From assembly GCF_009674825.1 (NCBI RefSeq), contig NZ_WKJH01000001.1, forward strand, positions 372,001 through 436,000: a stretch of DNA of 64,000 nucleotides. The letters run 5' to 3'. The position numbers were made by a program, and so were the translations under genes. Shown in pieces: positions 8,607 through 17,477 of the stretch (positions are counted from its first letter, which is position 1; every line of letters begins with the position of its first letter). The notes under the pieces are model-generated. The model worked only from the letters and a program-made list of their open reading frames with translations, was not told where the DNA came from and did not search any database. The DNA comes from Maribacter luteus. Its GTDB lineage: Bacteria > Bacteroidota > Bacteroidia > Flavobacteriales > Flavobacteriaceae.

Positions 8607-9665
8607 TTAAGCCTCGTTTTCAGAATGGCTTTTTTCCAAAGTAAAGGAAAACTCCGAACCTACACCTTCTTCACTCTCTACATAAATCTTTTCTCCGTGT
8701 ACTTCGATAATGTGCTTAACAATGGAAAGTCCCAGACCAGAGCCTCCTTCTGCCCTGCTCCCGCTTTGGTCTACCCGATAAAACCGCTCGAACAATCTTG
8801 GAATATGATGTGGGGCAATACCTTCACCATTGTCGGTGACGCGTACAATGACCTTATTTTTTATCAAATTTTCGACACTAACTTCCGTGGTACCGTTTTC
8901 TTGTCCGTATTTTATGGAGTTCACCAATAAATTGGTCAACACCTGTTGGATCTTATCCCGATCGGCGTGTACCATTATCGGCTCTTTATAATCCATATCG
9001 AAGGTCAATACGATTTTCTTTTTGGCCGCCTTCATTTCAAACAGATCAAAGACGTTTTGGATAAGTTCAATGATATCGAAGTCGACAAATTCCAGATTTA
9101 ATTCCCCAACTTCGAGTTTGGTGATCATATCCAGGTCCTTTACAATATAAATAAGACGTTCTACCCCCTTATTGGCCCTTTGTAAATACTTTCGACGTAC
9201 ATTCTTATCATCCATCGCCCCGTCCAACAAAGTTAAAATGTATCCTTGAACAGTAAAAAGTGGTGTTTTTAATTCATGGGAGATATTACCGAGAAAATCC
9301 TTTCTATAAGCCTCTCTGATATTAAGGGTGTCTATTTCGATTTTTTTGTCTTTAGCGAACTTTTCAATTTCCGCTGTAAGCGTTTTCATATCGGTAGTTA
9401 TCGGACCCGAACCAAAATTGGTCGATTCTAAAAGGGCCACATCATCATATATTTTTTTTATCCTGCGATAAATGAATCTTTCTATCCGAAGTTGAAGTAT
9501 AATGAAAGTACATATAAACACGCATATCGAAAATAACCCTAACAGCAACAAATATTCGACTTTAAAAAGCCATAAAAGAAATGCTAGTAGCAAAGTAGTG
9601 CAAATGGTGATATAACACGCCGACCTTAACGCAAATCGGTAAGATTTTTTTAAATCGGCAGCCAT
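8607..9665 (-). CDS. Sensor histidine kinase (PhoR-like)
   Basis: A 352-residue kinase with two N-terminal transmembrane helices (about residues 15-60) and almost no periplasmic loop, so it probably senses within the membrane or through a partner. The HisKA domain carries the phospho-acceptor in LGNISHELKTPLF, and the ATPase domain shows NLLVNSIKYG, DNGEGIAPHH and GGSGLGLSIVKH. The start codon overlaps the stop of the response regulator by one base (TAATG), indicating translational coupling. PhoR of phosphate regulation is the nearest type by layout, but the signal cannot be read from sequence. Confidence 0.9.
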   Translation of the reverse strand: MAADLKKSYRFALRSACYITICTTLLLAFLLWLFKVEYLLLLGLFSICVFICTFIILQLRIERFIYRRIKKIYDDVALLESTNFGSGPITTDMKTLTAEIEKFAKDKKIEIDTLNIREAYRKDFLGNISHELKTPLFTVQGYILTLLDGAMDDKNVRRKYLQRANKGVERLIYIVKDLDMITKLEVGELNLEFVDFDIIELIQNVFDLFEMKAAKKKIVLTFDMDYKEPIMVHADRDKIQQVLTNLLVNSIKYGQENGTTEVSVENLIKNKVIVRVTDNGEGIAPHHIPRLFERFYRVDQSGSRAEGGSGLGLSIVKHIIEVHGEKIYVESEEGVGSEFSFTLEKSHSENEA

Positions 9666-10351
9666 TAGAGCACAAACTTATAGCCTACGCCTTTAACGGT
9701 CTTAAAGTGTTCATCCCCGATTTTTTCGCGCAATTTCCTAATATGTACGTCTATGGTTCGCCCACCTACGACAACTTCATTGCCCCAAACCTTATTCAAG
9801 ATAACCTCTCTTTTAAAAACCTTGTTCGGTTTTGAGGTTAGTAACGACAACAATTCGAACTCTTTTCTTGGTAAGATAATTTCGGTGCCATTGTTCACGA
9901 TCTTATATTCTTCACGATTGATCACAATATCGCCCACTTTAAAAATCTCCTCGGCTGTTGAAGTATCTTCTTTGAACCTTCTTAAAAGCGCCTTTACCTT
10001 ACTCACCAATACCTTTGGTTTTATAGGCTTTGTAATATAATCATCGGCACCTGCATCGAACCCAGCCAATTGGGAATAATCTTCCCCACGGGCAGTAAGG
10101 AACGTAATGATCGTATTTTCTAGACCTGGACTCTTTCGAATGATCCCACAAGCCTCAATACCGTCCATTTCCGGCATCATCACATCTAGGATAATCAAAT
10201 GTGGTAATTTTTTCTTTGCCAAGGCAACACCTTCTACCCCATTTTTGGCCGTAAACACCTGATAACCCTCTGCGCTTAGATTATACCCCACAATTTCCAG
10301 GATATCAGGTTCATCATCAATCAATAAGATTTTTAGATCTTTCTTTTTCAT
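9665..10351 (-). CDS. OmpR/PhoB-type response regulator
   Basis: A 228-residue protein with an N-terminal receiver domain (acidic pocket DDE, phospho-acceptor Asp in LIILDVMMPEMDG, and Lys in ITKPIKPK) and a C-terminal winged helix ending in the family motif VKGVGYKFVL. It is the first gene of a two-gene operon with the sensor kinase. The region upstream contains a perfect 8+1+8 palindrome (10432-10448). Confidence 0.93.
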   Translation of the reverse strand: MKKKDLKILLIDDEPDILEIVGYNLSAEGYQVFTAKNGVEGVALAKKKLPHLIILDVMMPEMDGIEACGIIRKSPGLENTIITFLTARGEDYSQLAGFDAGADDYITKPIKPKVLVSKVKALLRRFKEDTSTAEEIFKVGDIVINREEYKIVNNGTEIILPRKEFELLSLLTSKPNKVFKREVILNKVWGNEVVVGGRTIDVHIRKLREKIGDEHFKTVKGVGYKFVL

Positions 10352-10431
10352 TTGTTCGATAGATTCATTACATGCATAAAAGTAAAGATAATACTATTAC
10401 AATGAAAGGTTTAAAAAGGGTTCATATTGGT

Positions 10432-10448
10432 AACGTTATCATAACGTT
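10432..10448. promoter_or_regulatory. Perfect palindrome AACGTTAT-C-ATAACGTT
   Basis: Two 8-bp arms separated by one base lie in the 241-bp region between the divergent response regulator and T9SS genes. The symmetry suggests a binding site for a dimeric regulator acting on one or both genes. This is inference; the cognate protein is unknown. Confidence 0.45.
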
Positions 10449-10592
10449 TAACTTACCATTTGTCAATACTCCGTTCATCCAAGAAAAATATTGTGCATTT
10501 CATCGATCTTTTATAGGAATCATACTTCTACTCCAATCATGGGTTACATATATTATTATATTTGTGGCATACCGTTTGCGATAAGTATTTAT

Positions 10593-10901
10593 ATGAAGAA
10601 ACTTTACGTTGTATTCTTTTTTCTTTTTATTTCTTTAGGCTATGCACAGGATGCAAAGCCAAACGGGGATATTATGGGCTTTAAATTATACCCCAACCCC
10701 GTCACAAACGGCAAAGTCTACATTGTTACCAAAGAAAAAGCCCCGAAAAAAATACTGATTTTTGATGTTTTGGGAACGCAGGTTATGGAAACTACATTAC
10801 TTAGGGAAGAATTGAATGTTTCCGAATTGGATGCCGGAGTATATGTACTTCGTGTTTTTGAAAAAAACAAAATAGCCACCAGAAAGCTGATTATTAAATA
10901 G
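10593..10901 (+). CDS. Mini T9SS cargo: signal peptide plus type A sorting domain
   Basis: This 102-residue protein consists of a signal peptide (MKKLYVVFFFLFISLGYAQ) and, after a spacer of about ten residues, a complete type IX secretion type A sorting domain (FKLYPNPV, then ILIFDVLGTQV, then LDAGVYVLRV and the basic end TRKLIIK). There is no passenger domain. The start is at ATG 10593, since the longer frame from 10491 would bury the signal peptide. It is followed by a similar gene. The role is unknown; export to or attachment at the outer membrane via T9SS is inferred from the domain. Confidence 0.83.
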   Translation: MKKLYVVFFFLFISLGYAQDAKPNGDIMGFKLYPNPVTNGKVYIVTKEKAPKKILIFDVLGTQVMETTLLREELNVSELDAGVYVLRVFEKNKIATRKLIIK

Positions 10902-11021
10902 TTATTCGGAAAATACACCCTAACACCCCAAAAACCACATTCGATGAACTGCACAAATCATCGACGAAACACATAGTTTGATTCATTGACCTACATTTAA
11001 TCGAATTTCACAACATTTCTA

Positions 11022-11051
11022 TTTTGTAAGTATCCTCTTTCAGTATCTTTA
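11022..11051 (+). promoter_or_regulatory. Candidate promoter of second mini T9SS gene
   Basis: TTTTG at 11022-11026 is followed after 17 bp by TATCTTTA at 11044-11051, which differs from TAnnTTTG only at the last base. The start codon lies 25 bp further on. Confidence 0.45.
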
Positions 11052-11076
11052 TAGTGTTGATCCCAAATCAATACCA

Positions 11077-11400
11077 ATGAAAAAACTCTACCTACTCCTA
11101 TTTATGGTGTCCTCTATTGCACTTTTTGCACAAGAACCAGTGGATTATGCCTTTGTTCAAAATATGGAAATCCCAGGATTTAAACTTTATCCCAATCCTG
11201 CTTTCGAAGATGTCGTTTACATAAATACCAAAAAGAACGGAAGAAAAGAAATCATTGTATATGATGTTTTCGGGGAAGTGGTCCTCACCGAGAAAATCTT
11301 GAACACCCAATTGAACATATCTAGATTGATCCCCGGGGTTTATGTACTTCAGGTAACAGAGAACAACCATACCATTACCCGTAAATTAGTGGTAAAATAA
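11077..11400 (+). CDS. Mini T9SS cargo, paralogue of the preceding gene
   Basis: A 107-residue protein with signal peptide (MKKLYLLLFMVSSIALFAQ), a 17-residue spacer and a type A T9SS sorting domain (GFKLYPNPAFEDVVYINT, IIVYDVFGEVV, LIPGVYVLQV, TRKLVVK). It aligns with the preceding gene along the whole length and probably arose by tandem duplication. Like its neighbour it lacks a passenger domain. It has its own promoter candidate 25 bp upstream. Confidence 0.83.
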   Translation: MKKLYLLLFMVSSIALFAQEPVDYAFVQNMEIPGFKLYPNPAFEDVVYINTKKNGRKEIIVYDVFGEVVLTEKILNTQLNISRLIPGVYVLQVTENNHTITRKLVVK

Positions 11401-11435
11401 GCCCATTTTTAAAACAAATGATTTTGTCGTATCAT

Positions 11436-11443
11436 TACCTTTG
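11436..11443 (+). promoter_or_regulatory. -7 promoter element of luxE-like gene
   Basis: TACCTTTG, a perfect TAnnTTTG match, ends 14 bp before the ATG at 11458. Confidence 0.5.
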
Positions 11444-11457
11444 TTGTCAAGAGAACA

Positions 11458-12438
11458 ATGATCGATACTACACAAATTTTCAATATCAACTCCGAAGAAG
11501 AGTTTGAACATATTGCCCTTGATGTTTTTAGGCACCAGCTAAAGAACAATCCGGTATATGGGGAGTTTTGTCTTTATTTAGGCAAAAACCGAACTAATGT
11601 AATTGAACTGAAGCAGATACCCTTTTTACCGATAGACTTTTTCAAGACCAAAAAAGTGGTTTCTTCCCAAAATAAAGAACAAATTATATTCTCTAGTAGT
11701 GGAACTACAGGTCAGGTTACAAGTAAACACTATGTGACCGAATTAAAGCTCTATGAACAGAGTTTCCACAAAGGTTTTACCCATTTTTATGGTGATGTGT
11801 CAGATTATTGCATTTTAGCTTTACTACCTTCTTATTTGGAACGTAGTGGATCTTCCTTGATCTATATGGTCAATGATCTTATAGAAAAGAGCCAACATCC
11901 TGAAAGTGGGTTCTATTTGGATGAAATAGAAAAGCTGACAAAAACCCTAATACGATTAGATAAGGAAGGAAAAAAAATATTGCTCATAGGTGTTTCATTC
12001 GCATTACTTGATTTGGTCGAAAACCACTCCCTAAAACTAAACAACACCATAATCATGGAAACAGGAGGCATGAAAGGCCGTCGAAAAGAATTGATCAGGG
12101 AAGAACTGCACGATATCTTAAAAAGAGGGTTCGGTGTCGAAAAAATACATTCAGAATACGGAATGACCGAATTACTTTCACAAGCCTACTCAAAAGGAAA
12201 CGGTATTTTCAAAACACCTCCTTGGATGAAACTGTTGATTCGGGATACCGAAGACCCATTAAGCTATCTCAATGATGGAAAAACCGGAGGCATTAATGTA
12301 ATTGACCTGGCCAATATCAATTCGTGTTCGTTCATTGCCACACAAGATTTAGGGAAAAACCATGAGAACGGGCTTTTTGAAATCTTGGGTCGTTTTGACA
12401 ACTCCGATATTCGTGGTTGCAACCTTATGGTGGTGTAA
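11458..12438 (+). CDS. LuxE/PaaK-like acyl-protein synthetase family protein
   Basis: A 326-residue adenylate-forming enzyme of the LuxE acyl-protein synthetase/PaaK group. The phosphate-binding loop FSSSGTTGQVTSKHY lies near residue 80, and HSEYGMTELLSQAYS near residue 230 is the adenylate-binding motif. Such enzymes activate a carboxylate with ATP and pass the acyl group to a thiol. No luxCD, luxAB or other bioluminescence gene is nearby, so a role in light production is not supported; surface-glycan or lipid modification is possible. It converges with tyrS. Confidence 0.8.
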   Translation: MIDTTQIFNINSEEEFEHIALDVFRHQLKNNPVYGEFCLYLGKNRTNVIELKQIPFLPIDFFKTKKVVSSQNKEQIIFSSSGTTGQVTSKHYVTELKLYEQSFHKGFTHFYGDVSDYCILALLPSYLERSGSSLIYMVNDLIEKSQHPESGFYLDEIEKLTKTLIRLDKEGKKILLIGVSFALLDLVENHSLKLNNTIIMETGGMKGRRKELIREELHDILKRGFGVEKIHSEYGMTELLSQAYSKGNGIFKTPPWMKLLIRDTEDPLSYLNDGKTGGINVIDLANINSCSFIATQDLGKNHENGLFEILGRFDNSDIRGCNLMVV

Positions 12439-12457
12439 AAGAAACTGGGAAATCCCG

Positions 12458-13753
12458 TTAATCGGCGACCAAAACAAAATAGTTCTTTTTACCGCGCTGC
12501 AACAAGACATATTTATTGTTAATGAGGTCTTCGGCAGTAATAAGGTAATCTTCTTTTACTTTTTCCTTGTTCACCGAAATCGAATTCTGCTTCAATTCCC
12601 TTCTAGCTTCCCCATTAGAACCTAAAAACCCTGTTTTGGCAGCCAAAGCCCCTATCATATCCAATCCACCATCCAATTCGGACATTGCGATATTCGCTTG
12701 CGGAACTCCTTCAAAAACATCGAGAAAAGTCTTTTCATCCAATCCCTTAAGGTCTTTAGAGGTCGATTTTCCAAAAAGGATAGTACTGGCCTTTTTGGCA
12801 TTGTCCAAATCTTCTTGGGAATGCACCATGACCGTAATCTCATCGGCCAAACGCTTTTGCAGTACCCGTAGATGAGGAGCCTCGGCATGTTCGGTAATCA
12901 AACCTTCTATTTCATCCTTGGTCAAGAAGGTGAATATCTTTATATATTTTGCTGCATCATCATCAGAGGTGTTCAACCAATACTGATAAAATTTATAGGG
13001 CGATGTCCTGTTAGGATCCAACCAAACATTACCACCTTCCGTTTTACCAAACTTGGTGCCATCGGCCTTTGTAATCAAAGGACACGTTAAAGCATAGCCT
13101 TTACCACCACCTATACGCCTAATTAGCTCAGTACCCGTGGTTATATTGCCCCATTGGTCGCTACCCCCCATTTGAAGCGTGCAATTATTTTGCTGATATA
13201 GATGTAGAAAATCATAGCCCTGCACCAATTGATACGTAAATTCAGTGAAAGACATACCTTCTTTTGACTCGCTGGACAATCTTTTCTTCACGGAGTCTTT
13301 CGCCATCATATAATTTACAGTAATATGCTTACCAACGTCCCTGATGAATTCCAAGAAAGAGAAGTTCTTCATCCAATCATAATTGTTGACCAATATCGCT
13401 GCATTTTCAGCATCACTATCAAAATCCAAGAACTTGCTTAATTGCGCTTTTAAAGCCTCTTGATTCGTACGCAAGGTTTCCTCGTCCAAAAGATTACGTT
13501 CTTGCGATTTACCCGATGGATCCCCGATCATACCCGTTGCACCTCCTAATAAGGCATATGGCTTATGACCGGCCAATTGAAAATGGCGAAGCATCATTAC
13601 CCCTACCAAGTGTCCAATATGCAGTGAATCAGCAGTAGGATCAATACCTACATATGCGGATTGCATTCCCGTCATTAAGTGTTCTTCGGTGCCAGGCATG
13701 GCATCATGTAACATTCCCCTCCATCCTAATTCTTCAACGAAATTTGTGCGCAT
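12458..13753 (-). CDS. tyrS: Tyrosyl-tRNA synthetase
   Basis: A 431-residue class I aminoacyl-tRNA synthetase that charges tRNA-Tyr. The HIGH motif appears as HIGHLVGV near residue 42, the tyrosine-binding block as [12 protein letters not shown], and the KMSKS equivalent as [10 protein letters not shown]-terminal S4-like RNA-binding domain follows ([16 protein letters not shown]). The length is normal for the family. It has a perfect -7 element 28 bp upstream. Confidence 0.97.
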   Translation of the reverse strand: MRTNFVEELGWRGMLHDAMPGTEEHLMTGMQSAYVGIDPTADSLHIGHLVGVMMLRHFQLAGHKPYALLGGATGMIGDPSGKSQERNLLDEETLRTNQEALKAQLSKFLDFDSDAENAAILVNNYDWMKNFSFLEFIRDVGKHITVNYMMAKDSVKKRLSSESKEGMSFTEFTYQLVQGYDFLHLYQQNNCTLQMGGSDQWGNITTGTELIRRIGGGKGYALTCPLITKADGTKFGKTEGGNVWLDPNRTSPYKFYQYWLNTSDDDAAKYIKIFTFLTKDEIEGLITEHAEAPHLRVLQKRLADEITVMVHSQEDLDNAKKASTILFGKSTSKDLKGLDEKTFLDVFEGVPQANIAMSELDGGLDMIGALAAKTGFLGSNGEARRELKQNSISVNKEKVKEDYLITAEDLINNKYVLLQRGKKNYFVLVAD

Positions 13754-13780
13754 TTCAAAATTTATTATGATAACAGCTGC

Positions 13781-13788
13781 AAATATAA
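13781..13788 (-). promoter_or_regulatory. -7 promoter element of tyrS
   Basis: The minus strand reads TATATTTG, a perfect TAnnTTTG match, giving a leader of roughly 20 nt before the tyrS start. Confidence 0.55.
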
Positions 13789-13844
13789 AAGGAATTACAT
13801 TGCCTTTCCCTATTTGAAATTGGTTTTATTAGACTTCATTTACC

Positions 13845-13852
13845 TAAATTTG
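13845..13852 (+). promoter_or_regulatory. -7 element abutting the epimerase start codon
   Basis: TAAATTTG ends only 4 bp before the ATG at 13857, and a TTG lies 22 bp upstream of it. Transcription would begin at or next to the start codon, so the mRNA is probably leaderless. Confidence 0.55.
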
Positions 13853-13856
13853 GAAC

Positions 13857-14864
13857 ATGGTTTTGGTAACAGGTGGTACAGGATTGGTAGGGGCGCATCT
13901 TTTGTTGCATTTACTCCAAAACAATACAAAGGTACGTGCAATTTATAGGGATGGCAGCAATTTAAACCGAGTGGAAAAAGTCTTTTCCTACTATACCGAA
14001 AATGCTTCCGGACTTTTTGGGCAAATCGAATGGGTTTTGGCCGATATCAATGACATTCCGGCCTTGGATATTGCCTTTAAGAATATCGATTATGTGTACC
14101 ATGCTGCGGCCATGATCTCATTTGACCCAAAGGATTATTACAAACTGAAAAAAGCTAATGTCCAGGGTACGGCGAATATCGTAAACCTCTGTCTCTCGAA
14201 TTCCATTAATAAACTTTGTTATGTAAGCACTATCGGGGCCATCGGAAAAAGTTTAGAGGGGCAGAAAGCCAATGAAAAAAATGATTGGGCAGGCCAGGAT
14301 GCCAATGTGTACGCCCTTACAAAATACAGGGCCGAAATGGAAGTTTGGCGAGGGTCCCAAGAAGGGTTGGATGTTGTTATTGTAAATCCGGGGGTGATCA
14401 TAGGTCCGGGATTCTGGGAACAAGGCAGTGGCAATCTCTTTACAACCGCCTATCGGGCAAGGGATTATTATCCCCCCAGTGGTACGGGTTTTATCACCAT
14501 AAATGATGTTGTGAAAATAATGGTTGAATTGATGCAGTCGAAAATCATTAACCAACGATTCATTGCTGTCTCTGAAAACATGACTTACAAAGATATATTA
14601 ACACGACTTGCGAATGCCATTGATAAAAAGGCCCCATCAAAAATGTTGAGATTTTGGCAGTTACATCTACTCCGTTTCTTTGATTTCTTCAGCAGTTCAA
14701 TAACGGGTAATAAAAGACGAATAACGAAGAAAACAATAAATTCATTAAGAAATACCGAAATTTATGACAATGGTAAAATCATGGAAATGTTAGGTTTTGA
14801 ATTTGAAAACCTAGACGAATGCATTCTGTTCTGTTCTGAAAGATTCAGGGAAGAGTATCCTTAA
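13857..14864 (+). CDS. NAD-dependent epimerase/dehydratase family protein
   Basis: A 335-residue extended short-chain dehydrogenase. The N-terminus carries the Rossmann motif VTGGTGLVGAHLL and the catalytic Tyr and Lys lie in VYALTKYRAE. The substrate is unknown; dihydroflavonol-reductase-like and sugar or sterol dehydrogenases share this fold. Its 3' end overlaps that of the convergent DUF4296 gene by 20 bp. The predicted mRNA is leaderless. Confidence 0.87.
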   Translation: MVLVTGGTGLVGAHLLLHLLQNNTKVRAIYRDGSNLNRVEKVFSYYTENASGLFGQIEWVLADINDIPALDIAFKNIDYVYHAAAMISFDPKDYYKLKKANVQGTANIVNLCLSNSINKLCYVSTIGAIGKSLEGQKANEKNDWAGQDANVYALTKYRAEMEVWRGSQEGLDVVIVNPGVIIGPGFWEQGSGNLFTTAYRARDYYPPSGTGFITINDVVKIMVELMQSKIINQRFIAVSENMTYKDILTRLANAIDKKAPSKMLRFWQLHLLRFFDFFSSSITGNKRRITKKTINSLRNTEIYDNGKIMEMLGFEFENLDECILFCSERFREEYP

Positions 14865-15273
14865 CCTTGTTCAAAGTACGTTTTTTAATAGGACTGTTTT
14901 TCAACTTACTCTGTTGTAACAAACTATCCTTTGTTTCCTTTTCTGCAGCTACGCGTTCTTTCTCTTTATCGAGCAACTCCTCTACTTGCTTATATATTTC
15001 CTCGTACTCTCTGGGCAAGGAAGCATAATAGTTGTCGCTGTTTACGAATTGTAGGCTATCAATGCCATATTTTTCAAAAATATAGTTCGTAGGTTCTATA
15101 TTGTTTTCAATCAATTTACTTTCATTGGCATTCTTGGCCGCATTTAAAATGGCCATATCATTTAGAATATTGACCATTTGATCTTTGGGAATTAAATCAT
15201 CCGGTTTCTTGATCAATTTTTCACTACAGGAAAAAAAGAACAAAACAAATGTTATGGCAATAAGTTTTTTCAT
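14845..15273 (-). CDS. DUF4296 lipoprotein
   Basis: A 142-residue lipoprotein (MKKLIAITFVLFFFSC, lipobox ending in Cys16) followed by the DUF4296 domain (PKDQMVNILNDMAILNAAK and EKYGIDSLQFVNSDNYYASL). The C-terminal third is a charged coiled coil. The function is unknown; the family is typical of Bacteroidota. Its start overlaps the pyrC stop by one base (TAATG). Confidence 0.85.
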   Translation of the reverse strand: MKKLIAITFVLFFFSCSEKLIKKPDDLIPKDQMVNILNDMAILNAAKNANESKLIENNIEPTNYIFEKYGIDSLQFVNSDNYYASLPREYEEIYKQVEELLDKEKERVAAEKETKDSLLQQSKLKNSPIKKRTLNKVKDTLP

Positions 15274-16613
15274 TACGGCCTATTGAATGTTAAGCGTTTT
15301 GCATTCCGTTCCCCGGAGAACTTCCCTTCTTCGTAGGCCAAATGACCGTTTACGAAAGTGTGGGTAACCTTTGATTTAAAAATAGTTTCATCAAATGGAG
15401 ACCAACCACATTTGTAGGCAATATTATTTTTCGATACCTGCCAGGAGTCATTCAAATCAACAAGTACCAAATCGGCAAAATACCCTTCCCTGATAAAACC
15501 CCTTTTTTCGATTTCAAATAATTTTGCGGGATTATGACACATCTTTTCGACAAGTTTTTCCAAAGAAATAACACCTTCATGATACTTTTGCAACATAGCA
15601 GGCAAGGCATGCTGAACCAATGGCCCGCCTGAAGGGGCTTGGGTATACACATTACTCTTTTCCTCTAAAGTATGTGGGGCATGATCTGTAGCTATTACAT
15701 CTATTCTATCGTCCAGAAGCGCATCCCAAAGCTTAGAGCGGTCCTCTGCCGTTTTCACGGCTGGGTTCCATTTGATCAAAGTTCCCTTAGTGTCATAATC
15801 AGCATCAGAAAACCAAAGATGGTGAATACAGACTTCCGCCGTTATCTTCTTTTCCTCTAACGGAATGTCATTCCGGAACAAATCGGTCTCAATTCCCGTT
15901 GACAAATGGAAAACATGAAACCTTGCACCGGTTTTCTTTGCAAGGGCAATCGCTTTCGAAGAAGAAAGATAACATGCCTCGGCACTACGGATCAACGGAT
16001 GGTATTTTACCGGAATATCGTCTCCGTATTTTTCTTTGTATAAGGCCAGATTTTGTTTAATGGTAGATTCGTCCTCACAATGTGCGGAGATTACCATTTC
16101 CGTATTCCTGAAGATTTTTTCAATGACTTCCTCGTCATCGACCAACATGTTCCCTGTAGAAGATCCCAGAAACAGTTTTATTCCCGAACAGGCATTCCGG
16201 TCAAGTTTTTTTATTTCTTCTAGGTTATCATTGGTTCCACCGAACAAAAATGAATAATTGGCAAAGGAAGTTTCCGCTGCAAGTGCGAACTTCTCCTCCA
16301 ACTTTTCTATGGTCGTTGTTTGGGGTATGGTATTGGGTTGCTCCATAAAAGTTGTGATTCCTCCCGCTACTGCAGCCCTACTTTCAGAGGCTATATTACC
16401 TTTATGGGTTAAACCGGGTTCACGAAAATGCACTTGATCGTCTATAACCCCCGGAAGTAAAATACGGCCGGAAGCATCTATGACCTTCGCAGTTGAATCA
16501 CTAATAGAGCCGTCTATTTTTACAATCAGATCATCCTCAATAAGAACATCGGACTCATATATCCTGTTCTCATTGACAATTTTTGCATTTTTTATCAGCA
16601 CCCTAGTAGCCAT
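15273..16613 (-). CDS. pyrC: Dihydroorotase
   Basis: A 446-residue amidohydrolase that cyclises carbamoyl-aspartate to dihydroorotate in pyrimidine synthesis. The metal ligands are visible: the HxR motif in DQVHFREPG, the carbamylated Lys in GIKLFLGSSTGN, His in SAHCEDE and in FHVFHLSTG, and Asp in ATDHAPHTLEEK. It is the middle gene of a three-gene operon (glycosyltransferase, pyrC, DUF4296) with gaps of 2 bp and 1-bp overlap. Class I dihydroorotase is the best fit; dihydropyrimidinase is less likely because of the DHAPHT context. Confidence 0.92.
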   Translation of the reverse strand: MATRVLIKNAKIVNENRIYESDVLIEDDLIVKIDGSISDSTAKVIDASGRILLPGVIDDQVHFREPGLTHKGNIASESRAAVAGGITTFMEQPNTIPQTTTIEKLEEKFALAAETSFANYSFLFGGTNDNLEEIKKLDRNACSGIKLFLGSSTGNMLVDDEEVIEKIFRNTEMVISAHCEDESTIKQNLALYKEKYGDDIPVKYHPLIRSAEACYLSSSKAIALAKKTGARFHVFHLSTGIETDLFRNDIPLEEKKITAEVCIHHLWFSDADYDTKGTLIKWNPAVKTAEDRSKLWDALLDDRIDVIATDHAPHTLEEKSNVYTQAPSGGPLVQHALPAMLQKYHEGVISLEKLVEKMCHNPAKLFEIEKRGFIREGYFADLVLVDLNDSWQVSKNNIAYKCGWSPFDETIFKSKVTHTFVNGHLAYEEGKFSGERNAKRLTFNRP

Positions 16614-16615
16614 AA

Positions 16616-17344
16616 TCAGAATTTATTTTTTTGGAAAATACTTTTTAACTTCATTTTCATGACCCCGAAAACGGCCTCACTTATAATAGAAGAACTCATT
16701 TTCGATTTCCCCTTTTCCCTATCCTTGAAAATAATCGAGACTTCCTCGATTTTATACTTTTTCAAATGGGCCCTAAACTTCATTTCAATCTGAAAAGCAT
16801 AACCCACGAACCGCACCGAATCAAGATTGATATTTTCGAGAACATGCCTTCTGTAACATACAAATCCGGCTGTGGGATCGTGCACACGCATACCGGTAAT
16901 TAATTTTACGTAAAACGATGCCCCATAAGACAATAGAATACGGTGTAGCGGCCAGTCAACGACATTGACCCCTTTTTTATACCGAGACCCTACGGCCACG
17001 TCTGCCCCATTTTCACACGCCTTAAGAAGTCGAAGAAGATCCGTCGGATTATGGGAAAAATCCGCATCCATCTCAAAAATATAATCATACTTGCGGGCAA
17101 TTGCCCATTTAAACCCGTGAATGTAAGCGGTACCCAATCCGGATTTTTCATGCCGAACCTCAACGAACAATCTATTTGGGAATTCTTCCTGCATCCCCTT
17201 CACGTGATCAGCAGTGCCATCAGGTGAATTATCATCTACGATAAGTACATGAAAATCTTTCTTTAACGCGAAAACGGCCCTAATTATGGCATCTATATTC
17301 TCAATCTCGTTATAGGTGGGGATAATGACCAAACTACCTGCCAT
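16616..17344 (-). CDS. Polyprenol-phosphate mannosyltransferase-like GT2
   Basis: A 242-residue family 2 glycosyltransferase resembling polyprenol monophosphomannose synthase, which transfers a sugar from a nucleotide to a lipid carrier at the cytoplasmic face. It shows the nucleotide-binding start IIPTYNEIENIDAII, the DDNSPDGTAD block and the metal-binding DADFSHNP. It lacks C-terminal transmembrane helices. The divergent neighbour is a GT39-like enzyme that uses polyprenol-linked sugars, so the two are likely to act in sequence. Confidence 0.88.
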   Translation of the reverse strand: MAGSLVIIPTYNEIENIDAIIRAVFALKKDFHVLIVDDNSPDGTADHVKGMQEEFPNRLFVEVRHEKSGLGTAYIHGFKWAIARKYDYIFEMDADFSHNPTDLLRLLKACENGADVAVGSRYKKGVNVVDWPLHRILLSYGASFYVKLITGMRVHDPTAGFVCYRRHVLENINLDSVRFVGYAFQIEMKFRAHLKKYKIEEVSIIFKDREKGKSKMSSSIISEAVFGVMKMKLKSIFQKNKF

Positions 17345-17448
17345 AATCTTATTTCAATTTTCACAAAAATAGTATTTTAAAACCTCTCGAAGAATTTGAA
17401 CCAGCTATTTATCATTTTTTTTAACCTTTGGATACCACCTATAATTTG

Positions 17449-17456
17449 TAATTTTG
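17449..17456 (+). promoter_or_regulatory. -7 promoter element of GT39-like operon
   Basis: TAATTTTG matches TAnnTTTG and ends 21 bp before the ATG at 17478. It covers the in-frame TTG at 17454 and therefore argues against that TTG as the start codon. Confidence 0.55.
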
Positions 17457-17477
17457 CGGCTAAACCAACAATTCTTG

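Noticed and set aside
11458-12438. Bioluminescence gene luxE
   Set aside because: Only the acyl-protein synthetase family is supported; no luxAB or luxCD is nearby.
17454-17477. TTG start of the GT39-like gene
   Set aside because: The TTG lies inside the -7 promoter element, so it would not be in the mRNA.
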